Shown piece after piece: positions 55,404 to 64,000 of a DNA stretch of 64,000 nt. The DNA comes from Globomyces pollinis-pini. Lineage: Eukaryota; Chytridiomycota; Chytridiomycetes; Rhizophydiales; Globomycetaceae. Location: contig MU621130.1 in NCBI GenBank assembly GCA_025399215.1, positions 7,949 to 71,948 on the forward strand. The letters are read 5' to 3'. Positions within the stretch are counted from its first letter, which is position 1, and the number at the start of each line of letters is the position of its first letter. The notes under the pieces are model-generated. The model had not been told where the DNA came from, made no database searches, and saw nothing but the letters and a program-made list of their open reading frames with translations. The position numbers and the translations under genes are program-made.

Positions 55404-55478
55404 TATATTACATCCATGCGTACTTCTTGGCGTATTTACATCCATCCTTGATGGTTAAAAAGAGAGAGAATGAAGTAT

Positions 55479-55494
55479 GAAATCACTCAAATAA
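55479..55494 (+). promoter_or_regulatory. 16-bp element shared by the paralogue promoters (copy B)
   Basis: GAAATCACTCAAATAA ends 10 bases before the ATG at 55505, exactly as in copy A at 54376-54391 before the ATG at 54402. Confidence 0.6.
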
Positions 55495-55504
55495 TTTATT
55501 CCAT

Positions 55505-56153
55505 ATGAACTTCTTTACTCTTGCTGCTTCTTTGATTGGATTGGTTGCTGCCGATCACACTATTGAACTAACCACTTCTGTTGACAACGCGTTCTACACT
55601 GATATCACTGGGGGAAATATCCAATACGGTCCAGGAAATCAAGTTGGAACATTCGGACCTACCGGGGACTGGACCCAAGTGCAAACTAAAACATACCAAG
55701 TTACTGGTGATGGTCCATGGGTTTTAGGAGTTGTTGCTGATGATTATGGTGTTACTGCTGGTTTCATGTAAATCTATTGAAGGTTGATTTTTTAGGGGTG
55801 TTGTCAGACTTGATGGTGAGGTGATCGCTGTTACAGGAGATGCTGAACAGTCTTGGCAAGTCAAGGAAGGTTCTTCAAGCCCAAATACTTTGCAAGTCCC
55901 ACCAGGCTGGTTGGCAGTTAATTACGACGCTGCTGGCAATGGTTTTGTTCCTGCTGGGTTTAATAGTGCATGTCTTAACCAAGGTGCATATGTCAATGTG
56001 AAAGCTCAAATTGGACAAGGAGTTAAACCAATCTGGCAGAAAGGTGGTGTAGCTGATTGTACCAGTTATCCAGATGGTTTGCATTACTACAATTACTTCC
56101 GTTTGGTTATTTCACTTCCTCCTGCCAAATGTGAAGCTCCAGAAGATATCTAA
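55505..56153 (+). CDS. Secreted jelly-roll-like protein, paralogue B
   Basis: About 206 residues in two exons; the intron (about 28 nt, near 55770-55797) splits the same codon (AT|G, Met) as in paralogue A. Signal peptide MNFFTLAASLIGLVAA is identical. The mature protein matches A block by block: DHTIELTTSVDNAFYTDI, TGDGPWVLGVVADDYGVTA, VTGDAEQSWQVKEGSS, NGFVPAGFNSACLNQGAYV, KPIWQKGGVADCTS and YYNYFRLVISLPPAKCE. The C-terminal half holds conserved cysteines (one in SACLNQGA, one in ADCTS, one in PAKCE) that may form disulfides. The two genes are head-to-tail and clearly came from a tandem duplication. Confidence 0.65.
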
Positions 56154-56749
56154 AATTGAGATTATTTACTTCAATAAAGTTCTTCATCATGAAAATTCTT
56201 TTTATTTATTTCATCACGAATCCCAAGTTTAGCAACAGTTCAATATGAGAGTGTAAATATGGATACATTTGCTTATTTATCCTTGATGTAACTTGATGAG
56301 AGAAGCACGTGAGTCTTCCCATTGGCGTTTTGTAATCAAAAAGACTTTAGGATCTTAGGGGAAAGGGACTCGTTGCTGAACGCTAAATTGAAATTAGTAG
56401 CTTAAATCTACTTATACCAATGTGTTGTAATGAAATTAGTTGAACCTTGTAAAACTTTACTTATTTATAAAAGGAAATACCATTAATATGACTGAATTTT
56501 GCATCGTGTGATTAACTCAGTTGAATATTCTAAATTTACTACAGGGTTTTCTTTGAAACAAGATTTATGTATACCACAACGCGACTGTAATACAACCTTC
56601 ACTATCAATAGCTACAACAACATAATACATTCACTCATACATGCAAACCAAAACATTTTTCAAGTGATTGTAATGATTTTGGTGTTAGTTCTACTTTAGG
56701 CGTTTATCAATTCTTGGGTGGCGTTTGAAGTTTTCCCTGAATTTCTTCA
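56154..56749. other. Intergenic, no gene seen
   Basis: About 600 bp with only a short frame at 56499-56699 that lacks a family match and any signal peptide. Holds UTR and promoter sequence for the Sel1-like gene. Confidence 0.35.
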
Positions 56750-58131
56750 ATGGCTTCAAAGGATGAAATAATTGATCTCACTTACAAAATTATACAAGGA
56801 ATGTCGGAAATACTACAGACGGCAAAGGGAAGAAACTCATCAGCACTGGATCCGTAACTTTGTTGCCATTGATTTCATAGTGTTATTCAAACCATTTCCA
56901 TTCATTTACCTACCATTCAGAGACTGGCTAGAAATATGGAAGATCAAATAGAATATTATAATTCAGAACATTTTGTTAAATCATTGGAATTACACTTGGA
57001 AGTCATCAAGGGACTGTTATATGTTGTAAAACAAATGAAAAATACAAATGCATTTGGTATCCATATTTATTCAATATACTGATCTAATTAGGTACTTGGA
57101 CCTCTCAACTGATCCCTAGTTCAAATCTTTAAACAAGCTCAAACAAAAAAGAATTTATCTCTATTGCTAAGTAAATTCCAAACCTCTACCGACAATCTTC
57201 AAATCGGAATTAAATTTGACAACAAAATGCAAAATGCTGTGGAAAAGAACATTGAAGTGGCCAAAGTTGAATCAACTAGGCCTAGCACTTGTAATTCAAG
57301 AGTTTTTATTTATTGTTAGCTCAAGGACAAGCTGTAAAAGCAAGTAGAATCAATAGTGGATTAAGTGGTGTTCTTGATAAATTCCAAAGTCAAGCAACCA
57401 TTGAACGGATCGATGAAGGTATGGGTATTCATTTTAATTCTCAGGAACAACCTCCACTACAGAAGAAGAGCATGATGTGGCAGCTACTAATAATGAGCTT
57501 GAAAGCATCTTGAAAGTTTTGAATACCAGAGTTGATGCATATAATTTATCAGTGTTTCAATCGAAGGTATGACCGATTTACATCTTAATATGTTTCCTTA
57601 GGCTAATCCTGCTGGGAAATTGTCACTTAGAGAAATTTATTTACGAGGATATAGTTTGTTTTATGCAGCCATACCTGATTATGCTGGTGCGTTCGATATG
57701 TTTAAAGAATCGGTAAGAATTGAATTATTTCTAATAGTAGAAATCGTTACCTGAATCAAAGTATGGTTTTATACATTCTAATGCTAGATACTTTTTGGGC
57801 ATTTGCTACACATATGGATATGGTACTTCTACAGATTTTTCAAAAGCAAAGGCATATTTATTAAATGCATGGAACGCAGTAAGCAGTCTAATAATTAAAT
57901 ACCTAGGGAACTTTTCCAGGTGCTATGTTGGAGTTGGGACGTATATATGAATTTGAAAAGAATATGATGGAAGCATTCCGTTATTACCTTACAGCTGCCG
58001 CTTTGGGGCAAGCCCGTGCATGTGAGAAGTTAGCAGAATGCTATGAACGAGGTGATGTTGTTTATGACCTAGAGGAAGCCCAGCATTGGAGAATCAAAGC
58101 TGATCGATTAAACTTTAGAGGCGGTCCATAA
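56750..58131 (+). CDS. Sel1-repeat protein with N-terminal coiled coil
   Basis: The ATG at 56750 begins MASKDEIIDLTYKIIQGMSE. Introns of 27, about 63, 29, 26, 35, 27 and 28 nt keep one frame, giving about 350 residues. The N-terminal half is helical (RNMEDQIEYYNSEHFVKSLE), and the C-terminal half shows Sel1-like repeats: NARYFLGICYTYGYGTSTDF, NAGTFPGAMLELGRIYEFE, YYLTAAALGQARACEKLAE and CYERGDVVYDLEEAQHW. Sel1 repeats are alpha-solenoid scaffolds that in fungi work in chitin-synthase regulation (Chs4-like) and in ER quality control. Which of these applies here is not determinable. The stop at 58129-58131 follows FRGGP. Confidence 0.72.
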
Positions 58132-59051
58132 TTGATAATAAATCATCAATTCATACATAGTTTTTCACAAGTGTTGAATCGGTGGATCCTATACCAACAT
58201 GGACCATTTGAATTGATCTTGTCTACTAGAATTTTATTGATATTTGTGTAGTTTTGAAGGTTTCAGACTAGTATTTGTTGATAATTGTGTAAGAATGTCC
58301 ATATAGTGTTGTCTATTTGTACAAAAGAACTTTCCAACTTTTGTTGAGATATCCAGAAGTACAAATCAAAATAGAATCTCACTGCAGGGTTGCGTGACTA
58401 GGTTCCAATTGACTTGAGATCCGGGCCTCCTTCGAGATCCCGGTTCTGTCGTTGTGTGAGTCTCTAGCTTATTGCCAAATGGTGATTGTATTAAAAACAA
58501 AACACAACCACACCAACTAAGATGAATATATTAAAGTAAATCATCATATATGTTTGTTTAATGCATTTTGTCGTTAAAACAAAGTTAGTATCACAAACTA
58601 GAAACTATTACATTTGATCAATCAATTCTTTGACTGTTCATCTATTGCAAACACATTCCCATAGTTCGTATCCCTTCAGCCCAGGATATACCGCAGCTGC
58701 TATTTTTTTTGCTTCTTTTTAATATAGTTCGTGTGATGAAAAAGGATCAAATGTTGCTTGTATCTCACGTCTCATGGTAGTACAAAATGACAAATGATAA
58801 AAGGGCCGTCAAACCCTGTTGAATTACGAACTGCATGTGACGAATTCAACAGGTACTAAGGCCTTCAATGTACAGTTTTAATGGCTTCTAACGGTAGATA
58901 ATTGTCTTAATCGAGGATCACTATGGGGGTCGATTGGTAATATAAAATTTATCACAAAAGGACTTGAATCGAAATCAAATATCGTGCCGAGGCTATTATG
59001 TGTTACCACACTATTATCCGCTTGGTGATATTTAAACCCCAAGAATATTTA
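58132..59051. other. Intergenic with hairpin-forming inverted repeat and GC-rich patch
   Basis: About 920 bp with no supported gene. Features seen are a GC-richer patch around 58420-58450, with a short CCGGG/CCCGG stem, and a perfect inverted repeat at 58815-58853. Otherwise AT-rich. It contains the esterase promoter. Confidence 0.4.
58815..58853. repeat. Perfect 11-bp inverted repeat with 17-nt loop
   Basis: CCTGTTGAATT (58815-58825) and AATTCAACAGG (58843-58853) are exact reverse complements separated by 17 bases, about 200 bp before the esterase start. It may be a protein-binding site or a hairpin. Confidence 0.85.
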
Positions 59052-60926
59052 ATGAATTTCATTACAATGCTTGCATCTTTAATTGGTTCACTCGTACTTT
59101 CGCAAGTTCAAGGAATCCCTGCCAAATGTCATGTCGAAACTAATCTGCCAATCGTGATATCAACCACTTCGTCACATATTGACATTGTTCCAACTTTGGG
59201 AGCATGTCCTAGAACTCCAGGATCGTACCCACCGGTGTATCCTGACCTTCCGGTATATACTCCAAAGCCAGTCTACACTTACGGAAGTGGTCGATTGACA
59301 ACCTCCAAGTTGGAATCCACAGTAACAACCACACCAACATCAACAGGTACGACAACAGAGTTGTATTCAAGCTCGACCAGTGTACCAACCGGTCCCACTG
59401 CTACCAGCAGCTCCATTGCTTCCACCACAGTATCACCAACTGCATCACCAATCCCTGTTGAGGCAATTGTCGATTTAGGCTATCAAAAATTCCGTGGTTT
59501 AGTAGAAGAAAAGACAACCTCTTTTCTAAACATCCCATATGCTGCACCACCAATTGGTCCCCTACGATTCAAACCGCCTACTGCCCCTTTAGTAAATGCT
59601 ACTACCGGAGATGCGACAACGTTTGGTAATGGATGCTATCAACTTGTCAATGGAAATGGTTTGCAAAGTGGAAGAGGGTTAACATTATCTGAAGATTGCC
59701 TAAATTTGAATGTTTATGCACCTCGGAATGCTAAAAATCTTCCAGTAATTGTCTATGTATTTGGTGGTAGTTTCACTTCAGGATATGCATCTAATCCACT
59801 TTATGATGGTCGATCCATTATCAAACAAGCTCCTGATGTTGTTATTGTGACCATCAACTACCGTTTAGGTGCTTTAGGATTTATGGCGGGTGTTGAATTG
59901 GCTAAAGAAGGATCATTGAATGTTGGATTATTAGATCAAGCAAGTGCATTTCAATGGGTTCGTGAACACATCTCTAAATTTGGTGGTAATCCCAATCTAG
60001 TGACCGCCATGGGTCAATCTGCGGGAGCAATCGCAGTCGGTGACCATATGATTGCAAATGGCGGATCTCAGAAATTGTTTGATAGAGCTATTTTACTATC
60101 TGGTGCTCCTGGTCTTGTCATGCAAACTCCATTTTCCAGTGAACGTATGTTTCAAGGCATTGCAAAGAACGTTGGTTGTTCAGGACCAAGTCATTTAGAG
60201 TGCTTAAGAAATGTAGAACCAATGGAACTTGTTAAAAAATCTTTAGGTGCCAATTTCTTCCCTGTTGTTGATGGGAAATACATTCAATCACAAGCACTGG
60301 ATTTGTACTCGAAAGGAATTTTTAGCAAGATCCCAGTATTGATGAATAGCAATTCCGATGAAGGAACAGTGTTTACTTTTAATTCTGTGAAAACTGAACA
60401 AGATGCGTTCAATTTCATCCTAGGTTATGCACCATTCTTGAACAAAACTGAAATAGCGAAATTCTATCCATTTGATAAATATCCAAAGGGACCTTGGGAT
60501 GCTGCTGGATCCATTTTCGCCGATGCGTTGTTTAACTGTCCACAAACATCAATGGCACAAGTGTATAGTATGGCTAAAGTACCAGTTTACAAGTCTCTTT
60601 TCAACCACATTCCATTAATTTCACGATTTAACGACACTGCAGTGTTGGGTGCATATCATGGTGCTGAACTGCCTTTTATTTGGCAAGCTACTCCTGTCAT
60701 TGCAGAATCTGAAATGGGTTTATCAAAACGGATGTTGAATGATGTTTTGGAGTTTGTAAAAGGAAATTCACCTGTTGAATGGCCAATTTATTCTTCAAAT
60801 CCATCAGGTTCCGTGATTAACTGGGAGTCTAAAATAACTGCTTTGGATAATTCAAGAAAGATTCAATGTGAATTTATCATTGGGAGTATCTTGAAGTATT
60901 TCAGAGAACAATCCGGCAAAAATTAG
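59052..60926 (+). CDS. Secreted carboxylesterase (type B lipase/esterase fold)
   Basis: An intronless frame. The start at 59052 (MNFITMLASLIGSLVLSQVQG) is chosen over 58998 because it opens directly into a signal peptide. A Pro/Thr/Ser-rich linker (YPPVYPDLPVYTPKPVYTY and TTTPTSTGTTTE) leads into an alpha/beta-hydrolase of the carboxylesterase type: FLNIPYAAPPIGPLRFKPP, SEDCLNLNVYAPRNAK (oxyanion hole region), GQSAGAIAVGDHMI (catalytic Ser), NSNSDEGTVFTFNS (acid residue) and LGAYHGAELPFIW (catalytic His). All three catalytic motifs are present. The enzyme should cleave esters outside the cell. The linker suggests a cell-wall or surface setting. Confidence 0.88.
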   Translation: MNFITMLASLIGSLVLSQVQGIPAKCHVETNLPIVISTTSSHIDIVPTLGACPRTPGSYPPVYPDLPVYTPKPVYTYGSGRLTTSKLESTVTTTPTSTGTTTELYSSSTSVPTGPTATSSSIASTTVSPTASPIPVEAIVDLGYQKFRGLVEEKTTSFLNIPYAAPPIGPLRFKPPTAPLVNATTGDATTFGNGCYQLVNGNGLQSGRGLTLSEDCLNLNVYAPRNAKNLPVIVYVFGGSFTSGYASNPLYDGRSIIKQAPDVVIVTINYRLGALGFMAGVELAKEGSLNVGLLDQASAFQWVREHISKFGGNPNLVTAMGQSAGAIAVGDHMIANGGSQKLFDRAILLSGAPGLVMQTPFSSERMFQGIAKNVGCSGPSHLECLRNVEPMELVKKSLGANFFPVVDGKYIQSQALDLYSKGIFSKIPVLMNSNSDEGTVFTFNSVKTEQDAFNFILGYAPFLNKTEIAKFYPFDKYPKGPWDAAGSIFADALFNCPQTSMAQVYSMAKVPVYKSLFNHIPLISRFNDTAVLGAYHGAELPFIWQATPVIAESEMGLSKRMLNDVLEFVKGNSPVEWPIYSSNPSGSVINWESKITALDNSRKIQCEFIIGSILKYFREQSGKN

Positions 60927-61043
60927 TCGTTGAGAACGTATCATCTTCATATTTAGAATAAAATTTGTTCATCAAACGCGTCATTTGGAAATATAATTAA
61001 AAGAAGCTAACTAAAACTATATTAAAACATGTTCAAACTTGCA

Positions 61044-62286
61044 TCAATGTGCTCTTGCACTTTGAATTTTAGCCTGGATTTTGACCATATCAGGTACACC
61101 CATCTCACTCTATATAATCAGCATTCAAAGACTTACTTCTGTTTGTGAGATATCTGCAAGACCGGTCAACTGGCAACGATAATAACCACATAGCCCATTA
61201 TCAAATTTTCCTAAACAATGCCTTACGTAAAAAAATAATTTCTTACCAACAGAATTTATGACCACATAATCCACAATCGACTTTGTTACAACCCTCTTCA
61301 CGATTGATCAATACTTTACACTGTGGACACGCTTTGCTATTCTCAATTTTCCAATTTAAAGTCGCAAGGAATTCAGAAGTGCCCTGCTTGGTGTTTAATA
61401 TGTAGGTCATATGTTCTATACAAGTTGAATCTTCATGGTATGGAGTCGAACCGCAACCAAAACAACAATTTTGTAAACAATTTGAACTAATGGTTAAAAT
61501 AAAAAGTGCACCATTCGGCCTTTGGAAACATGGATATATGGCAAAACTGAAGCTCTTTCCACTTTTGGGATGACAGTTCTAACGACACAAGCAGTTTTGA
61601 TATTTCAGCCAAGTTATGTCTTTTTAAGTATACATTATTTCTAAAATGAGATGGGAATCATATACCCAATAGTTACAAATCTTTCTAAATCATTCATCAA
61701 TTTATGATAGATGGTATGAATTTCAACGTTCCCACCACGCAAATGGATATGAGAATCGGCATAAAAACGATTCAAGACAGCAAACCCATTCGCATCAATA
61801 TGATTGCCTTTAACCACAATACTCGAAATCAAAATCGATATTTGTTCAATGGTTCTGGTAGAATTAAATGAGATCACAAATTAACTTTTTGCGGTATAAT
61901 TTGCACATATTTGGCAAGGGAGTAGCAAGGATATCATATTTACAGTCTTCGCATGTTCGAGTGAGTGACCTAAAGTCGTTTTTGTAGTGGTTGTACATAT
62001 CGACGATGCCTTGGTCAACAAACTACGATAAATGGTAATTGTATTTACATTTCCCCATTCTCCAATCGTTAATTGACTTCTACAGACTGGGCAGGATATC
62101 GGCTGCACAGTTCCCCAAGAATTATGAACCTGTTCTTTCACATAACGTTGAAAGCAATCGCTACAAAATTGGTCTTTAAATGAGCGTTGACGACGCTGTA
62201 CCTCTACACCTCGGTAGACAGAAATCCAACTGATTATCAAAGCATATACTGCACTTCGACAGTAGTGCTTCGTATTCGTATTCCAT
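61044..62286 (-). CDS. RBR-type E3 ubiquitin ligase (RING1-IBR-RING2)
   Basis: Spliced gene with introns of 28 and 26 nt visible near the 5' end and others further in. The start MEYEYEALLSKCSICFDNQ gives RING1: CSICF, FCLPRC, FCSDCFQRYVKEQV and CPVCRSQL. IBR follows (CFGCGSTPYHEDSTCIEHMT), then RING2: ACPQCKVLINREEGCNKVDC and GLCGHKFCW, which holds the catalytic cysteine region. RBR ligases form a thioester with ubiquitin on RING2 and act in protein quality control and signalling. The Cys/His pattern in all three parts and their order make the family assignment strong; the exact middle exons are less sure. Confidence 0.8.
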
Positions 62287-62661
62287 TGTTTTGTGGGAAG
62301 AATTCATGTGGGGCAGCAAATGTCGTGATGCTGTGATATGATTGGTCGATTGTCTTTAATCAAAGGCTATCAATCAGCTGGATAACAAGCCAACACGCAC
62401 ATGATGATCACGAAAGTTGTTTGTTGTTGTTTGAAACAACCTTAATTAGACTGTTGTTGATATATAAGTCTCTTGTGTTTTAAGCTAATTTAAGCTATTT
62501 CGAAATTCGAAATTAGCTCCACTGATCGAATACCAACCGTTCTTTTTCAAAATTACTTATTTAATCTTAGTAATATTCATACTAACACTGCTTATTCTAT
62601 CTAGTTAATATCAAAAGCAGTTGTTTTTATATTTCTAAAAATTTACATTAAACTGACATGA
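62287..62661. other. Intergenic, no gene seen
   Basis: About 375 bp, AT-rich, between the RBR start and the 3' end of the CFAP69-like gene. Contains runs such as AATTTAAGCTAATTTAAGCTA. No frame is supported. Confidence 0.4.
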
Positions 62662-64000
62662 TCAAGTTAATAGACTCTGTCTCCAAGTATGAATTCTTGG
62701 TTTTCGGGGAGGAAATGGTTCTGGGATGTTTTCTTTCTTCCATTCGTTAAAGAATGTTGTTTCTGATTTTTGTAATACCTAACCATAAAAACTTGATACA
62801 ATTTACCTCGTCATTTTTTGATGCTATATCGGATTGGCGCTCAATCACTTTTTGAACTTTAGTTTGAATCACTGCATTGACAGATTGTAGACAATCTATA
62901 TCTGGAGATATTGGTCGTATTCGATCATACTTTAACTCTTCCGTGATTTCAGCCCAAATCTCACCAATCTTGAAATCTAAATATTTTGATATAAGCGTTA
63001 ATTTGATTTTTTCATCCATAGAGAGCGTGGCGGAAAACTGTTCAAAGCCAAGTTTGCAGAAAATAGAATATATTTTCACCTAATCTAATAAGTGTGCAGT
63101 ATAACCTTACTCTTAAATTCTCTTGCAATTCTGGTATCACTGAACCTTCCAATAAATAGCCATTTTGAATGATATTGACCTAAAAATATAAAATTCAAAC
63201 CATCATTACAACTGGGACCTTTTCTCCGTGAAGAGGATTTTTGATTTCCAATGGGATGGAACCATTGGGCCCTTGTCGTACTGTTGTTAGTAATTGTGCA
63301 TTTACCTCCTATTCGATCCTCCTCCTCATTCCAGATGGCGATCAACAGATTTTCAATCCCCTTATGCACATCTAATTTCATTTTCCATTGTAAAACGTGA
63401 TTAACAGCCTAGCTATTTAATATAAAAATCGTTACCTTTGGGTTTTCGAGTAAATCCAACACACATCCTAACGCATGTCTTTTTATTTGAACACTTTCTT
63501 TTTCTAACAAATCCAGCATTTTAAATATTCCTGTAATTGAATTGAAGTAATTTTATACCATCATGGTGAAGAAATAAATCTTCATATTGCAAGCATCCAC
63601 AAATGGCACCCCAGATACATTCTACCGCAGCTAAAACCACCGTCTCTTGCTCTTTGGGATCTGCTGATGTAAATCTACTTGATTAATCTTCCAAATCAAT
63701 ACTGAAGATATTTAATTGCTAAAGGTACCCCACCAGCAAGCCCAAAAACCTGTCTATTAAGTTTATAACTATGACACAAAGATGAGCACAAAACCAATGT
63801 GTTGGACCATATCGTAGGTGTTTGAGAGTCATCATCAAGAATTTCTAGGTTTAATAACATTTTTTTTGTACTCAACAAATGTGGAAATGTTTCCAACTCA
63901 CCAAGTATTTTTTTGGAAGTGGGCCCAGTTTCTGCATATGTCAACAGACACAATAATGTGGTTTTGATTAAATTTACATACAGTCGAACTAAATCAACTC
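62662..64000 (-). CDS. CFAP69-like ciliary armadillo protein (3' part; runs off right edge)
   Basis: The C-terminal part of a minus-strand gene that begins beyond the window. Exons separated by short introns (one of 28 nt near 62810) read QTPTIWSNTLVLCSSLCHSY, VFGLAGGVPLAIKYLQY, then FEQFSATLSMDEKIKLTLIS, YLDFKIGEIWAEITEELKYD, RIRPISPDIDCLQSVNAVIQ and finally FFNEWKKENIPEPFPPRKPR. The segment 'YLDFKxGExWxEIxxEL...RPxxPD' matches the C-terminal region known for CFAP69, a sperm and cilium armadillo-type protein. The stop at 62662-62664 follows SLLT. Together with CEP164 this supports a flagellated organism. The middle exons were not fully resolved. Confidence 0.55.

Noticed and set aside
56499..56699. 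A 66-codon plus-strand frame between the secreted paralogue and the Sel1 gene.
   Set aside because: It starts at a non-ATG codon, has no signal peptide or splice support and no similarity to known proteins.
58420..58450. A possible tRNA in the GC-richer patch before the esterase gene.
   Set aside because: There is no proper T-arm, anticodon stem or acceptor pairing; only a 5-bp CCGGG/CCCGG stem is present.

Overview
This window is eukaryotic, AT-rich nuclear DNA packed with about 37 protein-coding genes on both strands. Most are separated by 30-400 bp, and most are broken by extremely short GT-AG introns, typically 24-34 nt with many of exactly 27 nt. The gene set points to a fungus: a Vsb1-type SulP/STAS/cyclic-nucleotide-binding transporter, a Bud4/anillin-like PH protein, a Laf1/Fun19-type SWIRM protein, a Tul1/Dsc1-type membrane RING ligase and a Pop3-like RNase P subunit. 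It also carries ciliary genes: a convincing CEP164 (distal appendages) and a likely CFAP69. It has a DOCK-family Rac/Cdc42 exchange factor and a paxillin-like LD/LIM protein as well. The best inference is a zoosporic, early-diverging fungus with a compact genome (chytrid, Rozella-like or sanchytrid-like). I cannot place it further without a database search. A run of 305 N shows this is a draft assembly.

Layout. 1-6.3 kb: the 5' edge of an unknown gene, ALG5, a GPI-anchored kelch-like secreted protein and the SulP transporter. 7-10.4 kb: two bZIP factors flanking an RRM protein and a tiny cysteine-rich secreted protein. 10.5-15.4 kb: haspin kinase, a tandem pair of PH-like proteins and a paxillin-like LIM protein. 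15.4-25.3 kb (minus): a P-type cation ATPase and a DOCK protein. 25.5-34.9 kb: ankyrin, DOMON/cytochrome b561, F-box, SWIRM, PEX11, neurochondrin-like and two unknown genes. 35-40.7 kb: Bud4-like protein, a WxxxF protein, Pop3-like and a Lys-rich nuclear protein, all on plus. 40.8-47.6 kb (minus): CEP164, with a 138-bp tandem repeat and the assembly gap, then a RUN-domain protein. 47.9-53.7 kb: SETD3-like methyltransferase, a sugar transporter and the Tul1-like ligase. 54-61 kb: a secreted-protein district with two paralogues plus a relic, a Sel1 protein and a secreted carboxylesterase. 61-64 kb (minus): an RBR ubiquitin ligase and the 3' part of the CFAP69-like gene.

Functional themes. The window mixes zoospore and cell-shape genes (CEP164, CFAP69-like, DOCK, paxillin-like, Bud4-like), secretory and surface biology (ALG5, GPI protein, secreted paralogues, esterase, cysteine-rich peptide), peroxisomes (PEX11, possibly a PEX5/PEX20-like WxxxF protein), ion and sugar transport, and ubiquitin ligases. 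Genes are not in operons. Neighbouring genes share short divergent promoters or nearly abut tail-to-head, which fits overall compaction. All exon joins given here were worked out by eye from reading frame, splice consensus and family conservation.
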